From: Undaria pinnatifida
Lineage: Eukaryota > Sar > Phaeophyceae > Laminariales > Alariaceae
Reading direction: 5' to 3'
Assembly: GCA_012845835.1 (NCBI GenBank)
Contig: JABAKD010000020.1
Location: forward strand, 7,457,915 to 7,521,914
DNA: 64,000 bases
The notes below the pieces were generated by a model. It worked only from the letters and a program-made list of their open reading frames with translations, did not search any database and had not been told where the DNA came from. The translations under genes were made by a program, and so were the position numbers. Of the stretch, positions 24,151 through 34,811 are shown piece by piece; position 1 is the first letter of the stretch, and every line of letters begins with the position of its first letter.

Positions 24151-25350
24151 ATTGTGCGATATATAACACTACCAGCCAGCTGATGTCACCTCATTATCTT
24201 CCTAGCCATCCATGCCGTAGCTCCAATTCACCCCCCCCCCCCCCCCCTCTGTTTTTTTCTTCTCCCGTTCCCGCTTGTTCCAACGCCCCATATAAATAAA
24301 AATCGGCCAGAGTAATAAAGACTTCTACGCAACTTATATCACGTCATTATATTTCTAGCTATCCATGACTTAGCTTCAATTAATCCTCCCCTCCCCCCCC
24401 CCCGACGCCTCCGCCCCCCAACGCCCCCTCCTTCCCCACCACCCGCACGATGACCAAGACCTAGCACCAAGCGTATGGCAAGTCCCTGCAAATAAGCGAC
24501 CTAAACCTGTTAACCCCCCCCCCCCCCCCAACGCCCCCCCCCCCCCCCCCCTTTGTCCATCGCTCCCTATTGCTCAAACGCCCCACCCAACATCGAAATC
24601 TGCCAAAGTAATAAATGCTTCCACGCAGTTGACATCACCTCATTATCTTGCTAGAGCCAAGATGCCGCTGCTCCATTTAATTACCCCCCACCCACTCACC
24701 CCCAACGCCCGCCCCTCCCCAACCACCCGCACCACCGCCTATACCTAGCACCACGCTTATAGCAAACCTCTACATTTATGCGACCTAAAGCTGTTAGAAA
24801 CCCTTTTGACTTAATCCCCCCCCCCCCCCTCCTCCTCGAACACTCCACCCTCCCCTCATTGGTTGTACGACTAACAGGATATACATGATAAACTGGTGTA
24901 CTCCTTCCAAAACCGTCAGATTAATCTGCTTAAATGATACCTGGTATATAGTTTCCGCGGACATGTTGAGTTGCCCCCCCCCCCCCCCCCCCGCCCTCGC
25001 CGCCGCCGCCCCCTCTTGATCAAACCCAGGCCCCTACGCCCTTAAAACCACCTCCCGCCCCTCGTCGGTTATACAACTTACAGGGTACACTTACTTGATA
25101 AACTGATGAATTTCCTGCTACAGCTGTCACATTTTGTCGCGCTCAAAAACAGGTTTATAGTTTCCGCGCACAGACTGACTAAAATTACCCTGTTGACCCC
25201 GATAGCCACACTGTAAATCCAAGGGGACTTGCCGACCTATATCCTTAATGAGGACACACAACCCGTGATACGCGCGATCGGACAATCACACACTGCTTGC
25301 AAAGATGAGTTTCGATCAAATCTTCGATCTCACAGCTGGTGTGTGTATTT
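24151..25350 (+). repeat. C-tract family repeat, copy 2
   Basis: It contains at least three iterations of the TAATAAA...ACGCAGTTGATATCAC module near 24180, 24310 and 24610, each followed by a poly-C run and the CACCATCGCCTA/TAGCACCACGC block. It ends with the GATAAACTG modules at 24890 and 25100 and the terminal module at 25140-25345. Some of the longest poly-C runs in the window occur here (about 24514-24551 and 24977-24992). Confidence 0.8.
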
Positions 25351-25764
25351 TCATCTTTGAAATATACGTACGTGCCGAATCCTGGATCGCGCGACAGCCT
25401 TCCTGGACACTAATTATTCTGGATATCACGATCCCGGTTCCGAATCGCACAACAAATGAAGTAAAGGAAGTCAAACCTTAAGTTATCAGCAGAGATATAA
25501 CTTATCCGCAGACAGATACAGACGGTTGGTCTATAGCTCATGCAGATAGTGGATACCTGATGTAACACTATAACATTAGCCCACCCTGATCAGTCGTAGA
25601 TGCAGATCACACGACAATATGGCAATGGCTAACAAAGACATCAGGAAATCGGGAAGTGGATCGAAAATATTGCTTTTCAAAGCAACCACATCAAATGAGG
25701 GTATAGACCAACCCACACCTCGTGAATGGTGATTGAGGCTAAAATGCCCATTATCACTTAAGCA
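25351..25764. other. Unassigned spacer
   Basis: Nothing is recognised. The sequence is AT-balanced and lacks repeats with partners in the window. Confidence 0.35.
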
Positions 25765-26175
25765 CTGGGCAGAAACTGCTGGTGCAAGGGAACGCAGAGA
25801 TCAAAGGAAGGGGGCTCCAGAAAAGGTAGCACCCAAACTGGGGAAGAGAGAAAGACGTGCACTGCAGGCTACCAGCCAGCGACTGAATCTCTGTGCTTGA
25901 GACGCAATAGGCGTTGGTAACCGAGCACCAGAAATGTAAAAATTGATCTAAAACAACAGACATGTGCGCTGCAGGATACCAGCCGTCGAATGAATATCTG
26001 TGGTTGGCATGGGAGTGGGTAAAGGGGCACCAGAAAAGGTAACACCCGGGTTGAAAGTACAGACACGTGCACTCTGCAGGATACCAGCCAGCGACTGGGT
26101 CCCTGTGCTTGAGACGCAATAGGCGTGGGCTAAAGGGACACCAGAAAGGGGGTACCCGAAGCGAGATAATACGTG
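25765..26175 (+). repeat. About 105-bp tandem repeat, three to four units
   Basis: The phrase GTGCACTGCAGG(C/A)TACCAGCC begins at 25857, 25964 and 26067, giving periods of about 107 and 103 bp. A partial leading unit sits before 25857. Units share GTGCTTGAGACGCAATAGGC and GGCACCAGAAAAGG. It lies just past the 3' end of the minus-strand gypsy fragment and could be part of its LTR or 3' untranslated region. Confidence 0.7.
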
Positions 26176-27150
26176 AGCAAACCAAAAGGATGATAGGGAA
26201 AGAGGCCGTACAGAATAAGGGAAACGATAAAGTTGCAGCAACCCCTAGGGCACTCTTACTGAATCACCGAAGTTATGGTACACCCTGAAAGTGTCATAAC
26301 TCACTAGGAAGACAAACACACAACCCAAAACATGAAACACTGAGATATCGTTGACGCTATAATAAATTGACATAGAGGGGGCTCCGCGGGGACCGTCAGC
26401 ATTGCGTAGGACACCGCGCGCCAGTCCCCCGCTGAAGGCACCAGGACCCGTGAACGGCGCTCCGTGAAGTGGTGTAAGATGATAGTAGGAGGTGGATCTT
26501 GATCGGTCCCGGGCCATCGAGGAAGCGGACGATATAGCCATTGGCAGGAGAGTTGTCCGTCGAGGTGCGATGCGCTACTTGGCCCAACCAACAGCGATTG
26601 TCGCGGGCTTTGTACCAGAGGTGTGCCCCCGCGGGGTTGGGTCGTGGGGTTGAAGCGTTGAACGCAGATGGTGCGTGGGACGAGGCCGTACCCGGGGGCG
26701 AGAAATGTTTCACCCCGGATCCGAGCTAGTTCACGGTGAGCGGCCCCGATGCGTATCTGTTGGTGTCAGCGGTTGGTCTAGCGGTGTTGTGAAGGAGTGC
26801 CAGGCCAATAGCGGAGGATGTGAAGCCGGTGGTGTTCTAGGTCTATTCCGTATTGCCATGGAGGGCTGAGAAGTCCGGTGGATGCGCTGACGGAGGTTTG
26901 TACGCGCTCTCAGCGTGTGGGAGTTGAACATCCCCGTCCGTTTGTTGTTCGTCGTCGACAATGGCGAGCATGAGGGCCATGGTATGGTTGACACGCTCGA
27001 TAACGCCGTTGGTGCAGCGGTGGTACAAGCTGGGGGCAATCTTATTGATGTGAAGGCGATGCGAGGGGAAGTTTATCGCAAACAGGGATCCGTTGTCGGA
27101 GAGTGGGGTAACGGGGTATCCCCGGAGAGGGATATATCGGTCAACAAGGA

Positions 27151-27575
27151 CTGATTTTACGATAGCCCCCCCAAAGGCCAGCGATCTTCTTTATCGAACG
27201 TTTCGTGGCTGCGCGATACAAAGAAGGATGATATGAAATTATATCTTCACACGTTTTCTAGCTCGCGAAGATCTGTCGGCCGATGACGTCGGGGTGGCAA
27301 AGAGTACCGTATTTCGGGGGATACGGCCGTGGGTTGGTTTCAAAACCGGCGATATCGGTGTAGAAACGTTAGGGGGGCTACCGTAGAATGACTCAAGGAT
27401 GTCAACCGTGCCGGAGAGAAACTATATCTTCACACATTTTCTTGCTCGCGAAGGTCTATCGGCCGATGACGTCGGGGTGGCAAAGGGCACCGTATTTCGG
27501 GAGATACGGCCGTGGGTTGGTTTCAAAACCGGCGATTTCGGTGTAGAAAATTGGGGGGGCTAACGGAGAATGACT
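27151..27575. mobile_element. MITE-like insertion in the gypsy integrase, partly duplicated
   Basis: The insertion splits the integrase frame exactly between ADIL and VDRY. CAAGGA stands on both sides (27145-27150 and 27576-27581), consistent with a target duplication. The left end TGATTTTACGATAGCCCCCC (27152-27171) matches the reverse complement of 27372-27391 at 17 of 20 positions, giving terminal inverted repeats for an insert of about 240 bp. A tandem duplication of about 183 bp (27241-27423, repeated 27424-27606) then copied the right half of the insert together with flanking integrase sequence. It has no coding capacity. The superfamily is unknown. Confidence 0.65.
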
Positions 27576-27606
27576 CAAGGATGTCGGCCGTGCCGGAGGC
27601 GGTAAA
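27241..27606 (+). repeat. 183-bp tandem duplication across the insert/integrase junction
   Basis: ATATCTTCACAC at 27241 restarts at 27424, and the following 180 bases match with about a dozen differences. Each unit ends with integrase sequence (the complement of GCACGGCCGACATCCTT), so the duplication happened after the insertion. Confidence 0.75.
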
Positions 27607-28290
27607 CTTGGTCTCTGTAGTGGCGTACATGTCGGCGCGGCGGCTGAAGCGGTCCGTGAGAAAGAGGATGTAGGCGTTGCCTCGAGGCGTTAAGATTAGG
27701 TGGCCAAAGTAGTCCACGCTGACGAGGTTGCCGGGGCCGTTTGTTAACGGCAAGGAAAGCGTGGGTCAACGAATTGTTGGGCGTGACGACTTGCGAGCCT
27801 GGAACTTGAGACAGCCGCGGAGCCACCAACGGGTGGAAAGTCCATGCCGATCCACCAGAAGAAACGCCTGAGCATGTTAAGTGTCCGAGGAACACCCAAG
27901 TGGCAAAAGGGGTTGTAGTGGTATATATGCAGGACCCATGGGCGCATCAAGATTTGAACGTATTCGCGGGTAGGGGGGTCAAGGGGCGGGGGTGGTAGAT
28001 CGTGGGTATGGTGCGTTGAGTCCGTGCGTGGTCGGTGTACGATGAGAACGGTATTGTCGACGGTGGTGTATAGCTGGCGTTTTGTCCCGAGGGGTAGGAC
28101 CTCCGCACAGAGTGGGCGACGAGTGGAGGGGATGCAATCTTAGAGGTCGTCCGGTGGCGGCGAAGATGAACCCCGGGAGAGAAACCGGAGGGGTGGCGGA
28201 GAAGACGGGTTCGGCGCGTTGCTCGCGCGCCCAGCCGGTGTAAGTTTAGTGCTCGACGCAAGAACGGAGATGGACTTCATCAATGGGGAG

Positions 28291-29219
28291 TGTCGACGAA
28301 ACCTTCGAGATCACAGCTGGATGGAAGGCATTTTTACTTTATTTGTAACATTAGCTTTCAGGCGGGACATGCCGATTGGCCGCTCTAACAGTAGGTCTCG
28401 AATGATCTTTGTTGCCGTTTGCGCCCTTGAATCGGAGTACCCACTATACTATGGCAGCGCACCTTACGCACGCATGTATCTAGAATTTAAGGACGCACCA
28501 CAATATGAAATTCTTATTTGGAGTGTGAGCCGTATATCCTTATTGTGGCACCACCTTTGGGTAACTTTGCTTGGCATTAATGGGCTATTATTGGTTAGGG
28601 TATATTCTGGCGTCCGGCGCTCGCCGCTGTGCACGATTTAGAAGTAAATTGTCTAAACAAGTAAAATGTCTTATATATGTTTCCGTATAGGAGTTGTGTG
28701 GCACTTGCCGCGGTAAGCACGATATGTTCCTCCTGTTTTCCTAGCGGTTGCCCAAACGTGAGCATCAATTTCTATTGGGCACATTCTTATTTGCGGGCCA
28801 ACACCACTGTATTCGTATTACCTACCTGTGCCTACCAACGCCCAAATGGACCCGTAGGGTGGACCGTCATTGGACCAAGTCCGGCGGAAGGCTTTTTTCC
28901 CATGGCCGGGTGGTTTGTTAGTGGGTGAGTTTGCGCCAAGTCCCATGGCCGGGTGAGTATCTCCACCGCACTTGACCCGCAGGGGTCAGGTAAGGTTTAA
29001 ATACTCACGCATCAGTATATAAAGGCAGCTTGCGCTGCCAAAGTAGTAACGAGGATCGCCGGCAGGGACACAGCTCGCGCTGTAGCAATCACGTGAACTG
29101 AAGGACACGCCAGCTAGCACTGGATTGCGAGTAAAATCGAGTTAAATAGACACGCGATGCTTGTGCAAATACTTGGAAGTGTGGTGAGCTCATTTAAGAA
29201 CAAGTTTGGTCCTCGATTC
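28291..29219. other. Short C-tract tail, then unassigned DNA
   Basis: TCGACGAAACCTTCGAGATC followed by ACAGCTGGATGG at 28293-28324 matches the terminal sequence of the C-tract family. The rest is unassigned. The phrase CCCATGGCCGGGTG occurs twice near 28900 and 28944. Confidence 0.4.
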
Positions 29220-30240
29220 GCAAAATATTTGCTTGTAATAATGTCTCTTCGCATGGAGCGGTGAAAGCGCGAGGGGGGGGTGGGGGGGGGTGTACATACC
29301 CCCTCCACCGGCACCCTGCGCCCCGCTTCACACACCCTCCAAATATTCAAACGCGACTGACACGCCTCTCCAGCTTACACTCGCCCACAATCCCCCCCCC
29401 CCCCCCCCCCTTTACCCCATCCGTTCGTGAAAATTGCGGGAGGGTGGGCGGGAAATTTGAACCGGACGCTCACCCTTTGCTGTCTACGCTTCGCCGTTGC
29501 CTGCCTCTACTGCTGTCTGCCCTGTGTTTCTGGTCGTCGTCTCTCTGTCCTCGGAAACAGCGTTCTGCACCTACATGCTCCCGTCCTAATCCAAACAAAA
29601 TTGCCCACGAACACCAATCCCTGAAACCACCCGCCTTTTTTTCTGTTGTATACGTCCGTCCGTGCTTTACTGCATATTTAATGCCATGTTTTCCGGTATC
29701 TTTACGCCCATACTGCATATTTCTCCCATATTTGCCTCAACACCAGGTTATCTAACAACCCGACACTTGAACAATCTTTTGGTTGCCAATTCACGAACTA
29801 TTTGCTTGCAATAATGTCTATTCGCGTGGAGAGGTCCAACCGCGAGAGGGGGTAGTAGGGAGAGCCATCCCACGGTAGGGTTGGAGCAGAAAGTCCCTGA
29901 GCTCCTCACATGACGAACTCAATATCTCGCCCGAAAAATGACTTGGAAGGCATTCGTTCGCGCAACCCGCCCAAGCTTCTATGCCTTAGTCCAAAAATAT
30001 AGTGTATATGTGAAAATCTTCATTGACTGGCAGTTCCTCACATGAGGAACTCAATCGCCCAGGGACGTTTTGGCGCAGAAAGTGCAACCCACCCTTACCG
30101 TGGGATGACTTAGGAGGTGTACAATCCCCCGCCGAAAGCACCTTGCGCCCCGTTCCACACATCCTCCAAGAAATTAAAACGCGACTGACACGCCTCCTAA
30201 GGCTACACTTGCCCACAGTCAGTCTACGATCCAATCAAGA
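29220..30240. repeat. Cluster of diverged repeats next to an LTR-like block
   Basis: ATTTGCTTGTAATAATGTCT (29227) recurs near 29800. The block around CACCCTGCGCCCCG... GCGACTGACACGCC (29300-29370) recurs at 30135-30200. On the minus strand the second copy reads VLISWRMCGTGRKVLSAGDC, and the first has a related but broken version. This suggests a once-coding piece of a retroelement, duplicated. I do not recognise the protein. Confidence 0.45.
29451..29765 (-). repeat. LTR-like direct repeat, left copy
   Basis: It aligns over about 315 bp with 37323-37640 in the same orientation. Shared blocks include AACCGGACGCT, CTGCCTGCCTCTACTGCTG, CAGCGTTCTGCAC, ATTGCCCACGAA and CACCAGGTT(A/G)TCTAACAACC. 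Similarity fades sharply at both sides. Together with the minus-strand RT lying between, it is best read as an old LTR of a minus-oriented element. The divergence is substantial. Confidence 0.55.
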
Positions 30241-30282
30241 GGTCGCGTTTCATACTCTTACTGTTAATGTCCAACTCTCACA

Positions 30283-30567
30283 TTATTTTACCCCCCCCCG
30301 CCCCCCACGCCACCTTGTCCCTTTCCCTGGCTGGCGATCCCACCCCCTTCCTTCTACTAGATATTCCGACACCCAAATCGGCTCTTCCATATCCGCCCTC
30401 AGGCATCTCATAAATGCAATCAACGCCGAACGTCCCTCCCTCTGGATCACCGCATCGCTCGCTCCTCCCGCCGCCAGTTTGGTCGCCTCCCTGAGTGTCG
30501 CGCGAACTCCTCCGGGATCAGTCTCTCCCCACCCCGCCCGCTTCTTTCCGGCCTCATTTTTCATCAA
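30283..30567 (-). pseudogene. Minus-strand retroelement coding fragment (unrecognised)
   Basis: The minus frame contains GGVRATLREATKLAAGGASD and MRCLRADMEEPIWVSEYLVE. It aligns with the broken frame at 15880-15640. Recurrence at two loci with partial protein-level similarity favours a real, decayed coding segment. No known domain is evident. Confidence 0.4.
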
Positions 30568-30569
30568 TC

Positions 30570-30895
30570 CCTGCGTTTCCGCTCCTCAGACAGTAAGTCG
30601 CTTGCCCCTTCGTCCACACCCCCCAATTCGTTCCGTTCCAGAAAGTCATCAGTGGCGTTACTTCCGGCATCTTCCCTCCTTTGAACATCCCCAGCATCCC
30701 CCCCAGGAGCTCCACTTCCCCTTCATATCGTGACACCCCCTACCCCCTTTTCCGAACGTTTCTCGTCCTCACCAGTACCGCTCCTTTCCTTCCTTGGTCC
30801 CCCTTTGACCGTTTAAATATGATTTCCACCTTGTCCGCCTCTTTTTCTCGCCCTCTTCTCAGCTGCCGTGCCCGCCGGAAAAATCCCACGTGCTC
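30570..30895. other. C-rich spacer
   Basis: Pyrimidine-biased + strand. Its minus frames are short and charged. Nothing recognised. Confidence 0.3.
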
Positions 30896-30899
30896 CCTC

Positions 30900-32110
30900 C
30901 GTAGGCAGCTCAATCTGTGCGTGGAAACTACACATTCTGTCAAGGAGGTGAACGTGACGGTTTTGGAAAGAATGCACCAGTTTATCATATATATCTTGTA
31001 AGTCGTACAATCAGTGAGTAGAGTGCGGAGTGTTCGAGGGGATGGGGGTGGGATGGGGTGGGGCGAGTGGGGTGGTGGGAGGTTGGGGAGGGGGGGGGGA
31101 GGTGGGAAGGGCTTTAGATGGCAAAGATGTAGGGGCTTGCCATACGTGTGGTGCTAGGTCTAGGCGATATTGTGCGGGTGGTGGGGAAGAAGGGGGCGTT
31201 CGGGGCGGGGGGGGGGGGGGGATGGAAGGAGCGGCATGGATGGCTCTAAAAAAATAATGAGGTGGTTTCCAGTGCGTGAAGTGTTTATTACTAAGGCGGA
31301 TTTCGATATTAGGTGGGGCGTTTGAGCAATAGAGAGCGAATAAACAAAAAAAATATAAGGGAGGGAGGGGGGGGGGGAGGGAGGGGGGGCGAAAGTGTTA
31401 TAGGAAGTTTAGGTCACTTACTATATTGTAATACACGCCGGCTGTGAGATCAAAGATATGTAGGGGCTTGGTATACGCGTGGTGCTAGATCTAGGCGATC
31501 GTGCGGGTGGTGGGAAAGGAGGGGGCGTTGGAGGGGGGCGTTGAGGTGGGCGGGGGGGGGAAGAATGAAAACTACGTCATGGATGGTTAGAAAGATAATG
31601 ACGTGATATCAACTGCGTAGAGGTGTTTATTATTCTGGTCGATTTCGATTCTAAGTGGGGCGTTTAAACAAACTGGGCGGAAAGACAAAAAAAATAAAAG
31701 GGAGGGGGAGGGAGGGATCGGGGGAGGGGGGGGGGGGGGGGGAAGAGGAGGGGGGGGAGGAGGGGAGGGGGGGGGGGGGGGGGGGTTGACAAGAGGGATC
31801 GGGGGACGGGGGGGGGGAGGGGGGTAGGCGGGACGTTTCGATATGTGCGCGGAAACTACAAATCCTTAAAGGGGACAAATCTGACGGTTGTAGCAAGAAG
31901 ACATCCCTCTATATCATCTGCCTGGTAATGTGTACTATTCTAGAAGGATTGATGTTAGATGCAGTATGCAACCCAGTGTTTAGGTGTAGTAAACAACGTG
32001 TGACATCTTCATAATTTGTTATTGTACATGGATCGAAAGCTAGAATATTTGCAGTTACCATTATTTAAAAAAAAAGAAAATACACTCCAGCTATGGGATC
32101 GAATATTTTG
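30900..32110 (-). repeat. C-tract family repeat, copy 3 (inverted)
   Basis: It reads as the family on the minus strand. The module GATAAACTGGTGCATTCTTT and CCGTCA... lies at 30985-30900, then poly-G runs (poly-C on the minus strand) at about 31090, 31205, 31365, 31550 and 31725-31785. Near 31900-32060 it continues into a block that matches 38240-38400 inverted, and it ends near 32085-32110 with the CTCCAGCT... GATCGAATATTTTGTCG terminus. It forms a roughly 1-kb inverted repeat with 38240-39240. Confidence 0.75.
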
Positions 32111-32176
32111 TCGAAACTCATCTTTTCTGAAAAATGTTTTGACATAGCGAACTATAAGAAAGGTATACGTATTGTC

Positions 32177-32800
32177 AAATACAGCAGGCGAGATGGTGTG
32201 GTCATGCACTGTCACCGCCATTGAGCACGGGAGGGAGAAATGCGAATTGACAGTGTTTTGAAAGGAACGCTTAGGGTACGCGCGCTCAATTACGTCACCT
32301 CGTTAGTCATGAATCGCTGGCATAGGTTGGGAGGCGATCATGCAGACGGTTCGTACGAAATACCCTATGTCACGGGTTGGTAGTGCGGTTTACCGCAATT
32401 TTAACATATCTGCCTGTGCTTCCTTTTCAAGTTGTTATTGTCTCAAATGTACGATTTCACGCCCATGATCTGCGGTCGTCAATTCTAAGACAGAGATACA
32501 TCTTACAAATACAGCAGGCGAGGTGGGCATGCGATGTCATATATATGCGATGTCACCACTACTGAACACGAGGGTGACTTTACTTCGTTAAGCATATGCT
32601 ACTGCGTTTGGTATGGTAGAGGTTGTCAGGCAATCATGTAAACGAATGGAGGCACGAAATACCCTGCGTAATAGGTTGGTCGTGTGGTTTACCAGAGTAT
32701 TGCCATATCTGTCTGTACTTCTTCTTCACATTTATATTACATAGTGTTCGATTATACGTCCTGTTTTCTCCCCACTGTCGTCGAAGATGTTGTGGTCCTG
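32177..32800 (+). repeat. Diverged tandem duplication, period about 300-330 bp
   Basis: AAATACAGCAGGCGAG begins at 32177 and 32507. ACGAAATACCCT recurs about 300 bp later, and GTGCGGTTTACC pairs with GTGTGGTTTACC. Unit length differs because of indels. No gene is recognised. Confidence 0.6.
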
Positions 32801-33750
32801 TAGATGTCGCGTCCATGTCTGGTGTTCTTGTTAGTGGTGCTCATGGAAGCATGCCCTAAAGTGTAGTAGATGATCGCTGAATGGTGTTCCTTTCCTTTAA
32901 ATCAAACCAGGTAGCATATGACAACGCAACCGCTTGCTCGAAAAACGACAAAGAAATTCCTCACACACCTGACACAGAGAAGATGCGACCCGAAGATTGT
33001 TCAGTATACCGACGGTCAGGAACAAGATATCGAGCAGCGCACTTGATTTTTAGTACCACACCTCACTCCACCTAAGACACTACTAGCATGCGTTGGACCC
33101 AGTTCGCTGATGCCCAAAACCAATTTCAAAGGAGGTGATGCGGTGGGCGAATGCTATAGTGATTTGCGCTGCTGCGATTACCCCGTCTCTCGTTCTGTTT
33201 GTTCTTGCGTTCTTGATGAACCTGTCATTTGGGAACGAGCAGATGTGACGCATTTTAGGTTTGTGTAAATAGTTTATGTGGACTTATGTGATGTTTCTGA
33301 CTCGTAGGGACCTCAGTTTAGAACCCAGGGTATGTGGGTTCCATCTTTCGACTGGGTTTCGTATGTGGACGTATAAGTAGTTTTGGTGTGTCGTGTGTTC
33401 GCGTGGTTTATGATACACGTGTATGTTTTGGTTGATATTCTAGACTTCGTTATCGTATGGTTTCGAAGTGGTGCTTTCAAATTCATAGTGGTTTACAGTG
33501 GGTGGTGGTGCGGGGGGGGGTTGCGTATATCTGCGAAACGTATCTATGTACGCCGAGAAAACTACTTCGGGGGGCAAAAAACGAAGGTGCGAGGGACGTT
33601 TAGGAATTTCAACGTTCCCCCTCACGGATTTTGTCAAGTATGGTTAAATGCATATTTATCCCTGAATATAAGCATGAAATAACCAGCCTTGAAAACTATG
33701 GGTTGTAGGGGTATCATAATACACTTATTACACCGTTATTCTTCATAGTT
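32801..33750. other. Unassigned spacer
   Basis: I find no motif or repeat partner. The 99-codon + frame at 33383-33682 has a valine-rich hydrophobic start but no further support. Confidence 0.35.
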
Positions 33751-33754
33751 TGAC

Positions 33755-34811
33755 TATGTGTGTACTAAAAAAAGGTATGGAAGCCAAAGACTTCGGCAGG
33801 TCCTTACACCTCTCCCCTCCTGCTTCCCACCACACCTATACCGAGATAGCGTCATCCCTAACGAACGATACCGCCGCTCCATCCTCTGCCCCCCCCCCCC
33901 CCCCCCATTCTCGGCACTTCACACCCAACCGGCAACGACTCCACCATTTCCCCCGTCATAGGTGCTAATTTTACATGCGATCAAGGCTACGGCAGGGGGG
34001 TACCCCCAATTTTCACTCCCGGGTTGACCAAAGCCAAAAACAGATATGCGTCTTTGCGGTATTGCTCTGATCCCTGCCTCCAAAATCACCGCTGTCGGCC
34101 TCTTTTGTTTTCGCTGCGCGTCCGGCATCGAGCTCGCCACTACCCCCCACCACCCTGGGCTCCATCTCCACCCGAACTGCAGTCGCATGTCTACTACAGT
34201 ATAATATGCCATCACGTGCCCGAAAGCCGCCGCTCCTGCTGGGTTCGCCCCAACCTACCGAACAAACTCTTGACGTCCATTGTTTTGATGAGATTTTTTT
34301 TTACCTGTGCCAAACTTGGCCCGCAGCCCCACCTGCCGAATGAACTCTTGACGTCCATTGTTTTGATGAATTTTTTCTACCTGTGCCGAACTTGGTCCGC
34401 AGCCCCAGAATCCGCTTTACAATATCGTTCATCACTTCTTGCTAGCTCACATTCGGGAATCCTACTCCACTATCTTGTTTTATTCACCGGTCCCCTCTCT
34501 CCCTTCTCCCTGCTGTCTCCATACGTTATATCTTGCACTATTCTTGCTCAAGCCTTTCCTTCGATCACCTCCACCGGCGATATTTTCTTCCCCCGAATGC
34601 CTTCCGCTTGTGCCAACGGAAATGCCAATGATCTACCTAGTACCAATTTCGCGATCAACTCCTCCCTCACCTCTTCCTTCTCATATTTCGCGCCTGAGTG
34701 ATTTCCGTGTGCAATTTCCTGTTCTAGATCGCTTCCCGGCCCAATGTACGCTGGAGCCCTCAATTTTGCAATATGCTCCAACCGCGCAATGTCCGGGAAC
34801 TCATGTCTCAT
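33755..34811 (-). pseudogene. pol: Reverse transcriptase pseudogene of a retroelement
   Basis: On the minus strand the frame from 34811 has LEQEIAHGNHSGAKYEKEEV, then RSLAFPLAQAEGIRGKKISP (the approach to RT motif 1). After stops come KTMDVKSSFGR (motif A aspartate, about 34350 and again about 34270), RLQFGWRWSPGWWG (about 34190-34150), and FVRDDAISV (about 33860), the F-x-D-D catalytic box with arginine in the usual valine position. The tail RCKDLPKSLAS ends near 33790. The blocks are in the right order but in several frames with stops, so the gene is dead. The LQFGW-SPGWW style is one I associate with stramenopile retroelements, possibly DIRS-like, but the class is unresolved. Confidence 0.65.
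34259..34414 (-). repeat. 78-bp in-frame tandem duplication within the RT
   Basis: The block starting CGAA(C/T)(A/G)AACTCTTGACG lies at 34259 and 34337. Both units encode the RT segment containing the TMDVKS motif on the minus strand. 78 bp is 26 codons, so the duplication keeps frame. A poly-T indel differs between the units. Confidence 0.75.

Larger units (their letters stand above)
26370..27950 (-). pseudogene. pol: Ty3/gypsy integrase pseudogene
   Basis: The zinc-binding part reads RPWVLHIYHYNPFCHLGV, then FFWWIGM. In another frame it continues RGCLKFQARKSS, where the second expected cysteine of the CxxC pair is phenylalanine. The catalytic core begins with LVSVDYFGHL (first Asp, about 27714). 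It continues RFSRRADMYATTE up to GTADIL at about 27583. After the insertion it resumes at about 27144 with VDRYIPLRGYPVTPLSDNG (second Asp about 27095) and NGVIERVNHTMALML (Glu about 26997). The C-terminal region has LWYKARDNRCWLGQVA and VRFLDGPGPIKI (about 26665-26560). The three acidic residues survive but the frame is broken repeatedly. The assignment is firm; the lineage is inferred from memory of stramenopile gypsy elements. Confidence 0.75.
26240..28290 (-). mobile_element. Ty3/gypsy retrotransposon fragment (integrase to 3' end)
   Basis: On the minus strand the order is: a pre-integrase spacer (28260-27960), the integrase zinc-binding region (27950-27780), the integrase core (27753-26880), and a C-terminal segment (26710-26370). 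The upstream edge stops near 28290, where a C-tract terminal sequence abuts, so gag, protease, RT and RNase H are missing. Frameshifts, stops and a small insertion interrupt it. The LTR is not identified; the 105-bp tandem repeat lies where it would be expected. Confidence 0.7.

Noticed and set aside
22980-25000. Poly-C punctuated modules as a CRISPR array or telomere
   Set aside because: Spacers are themselves repeated, units are long and diverged, and no telomeric hexamer or heptamer array is present.
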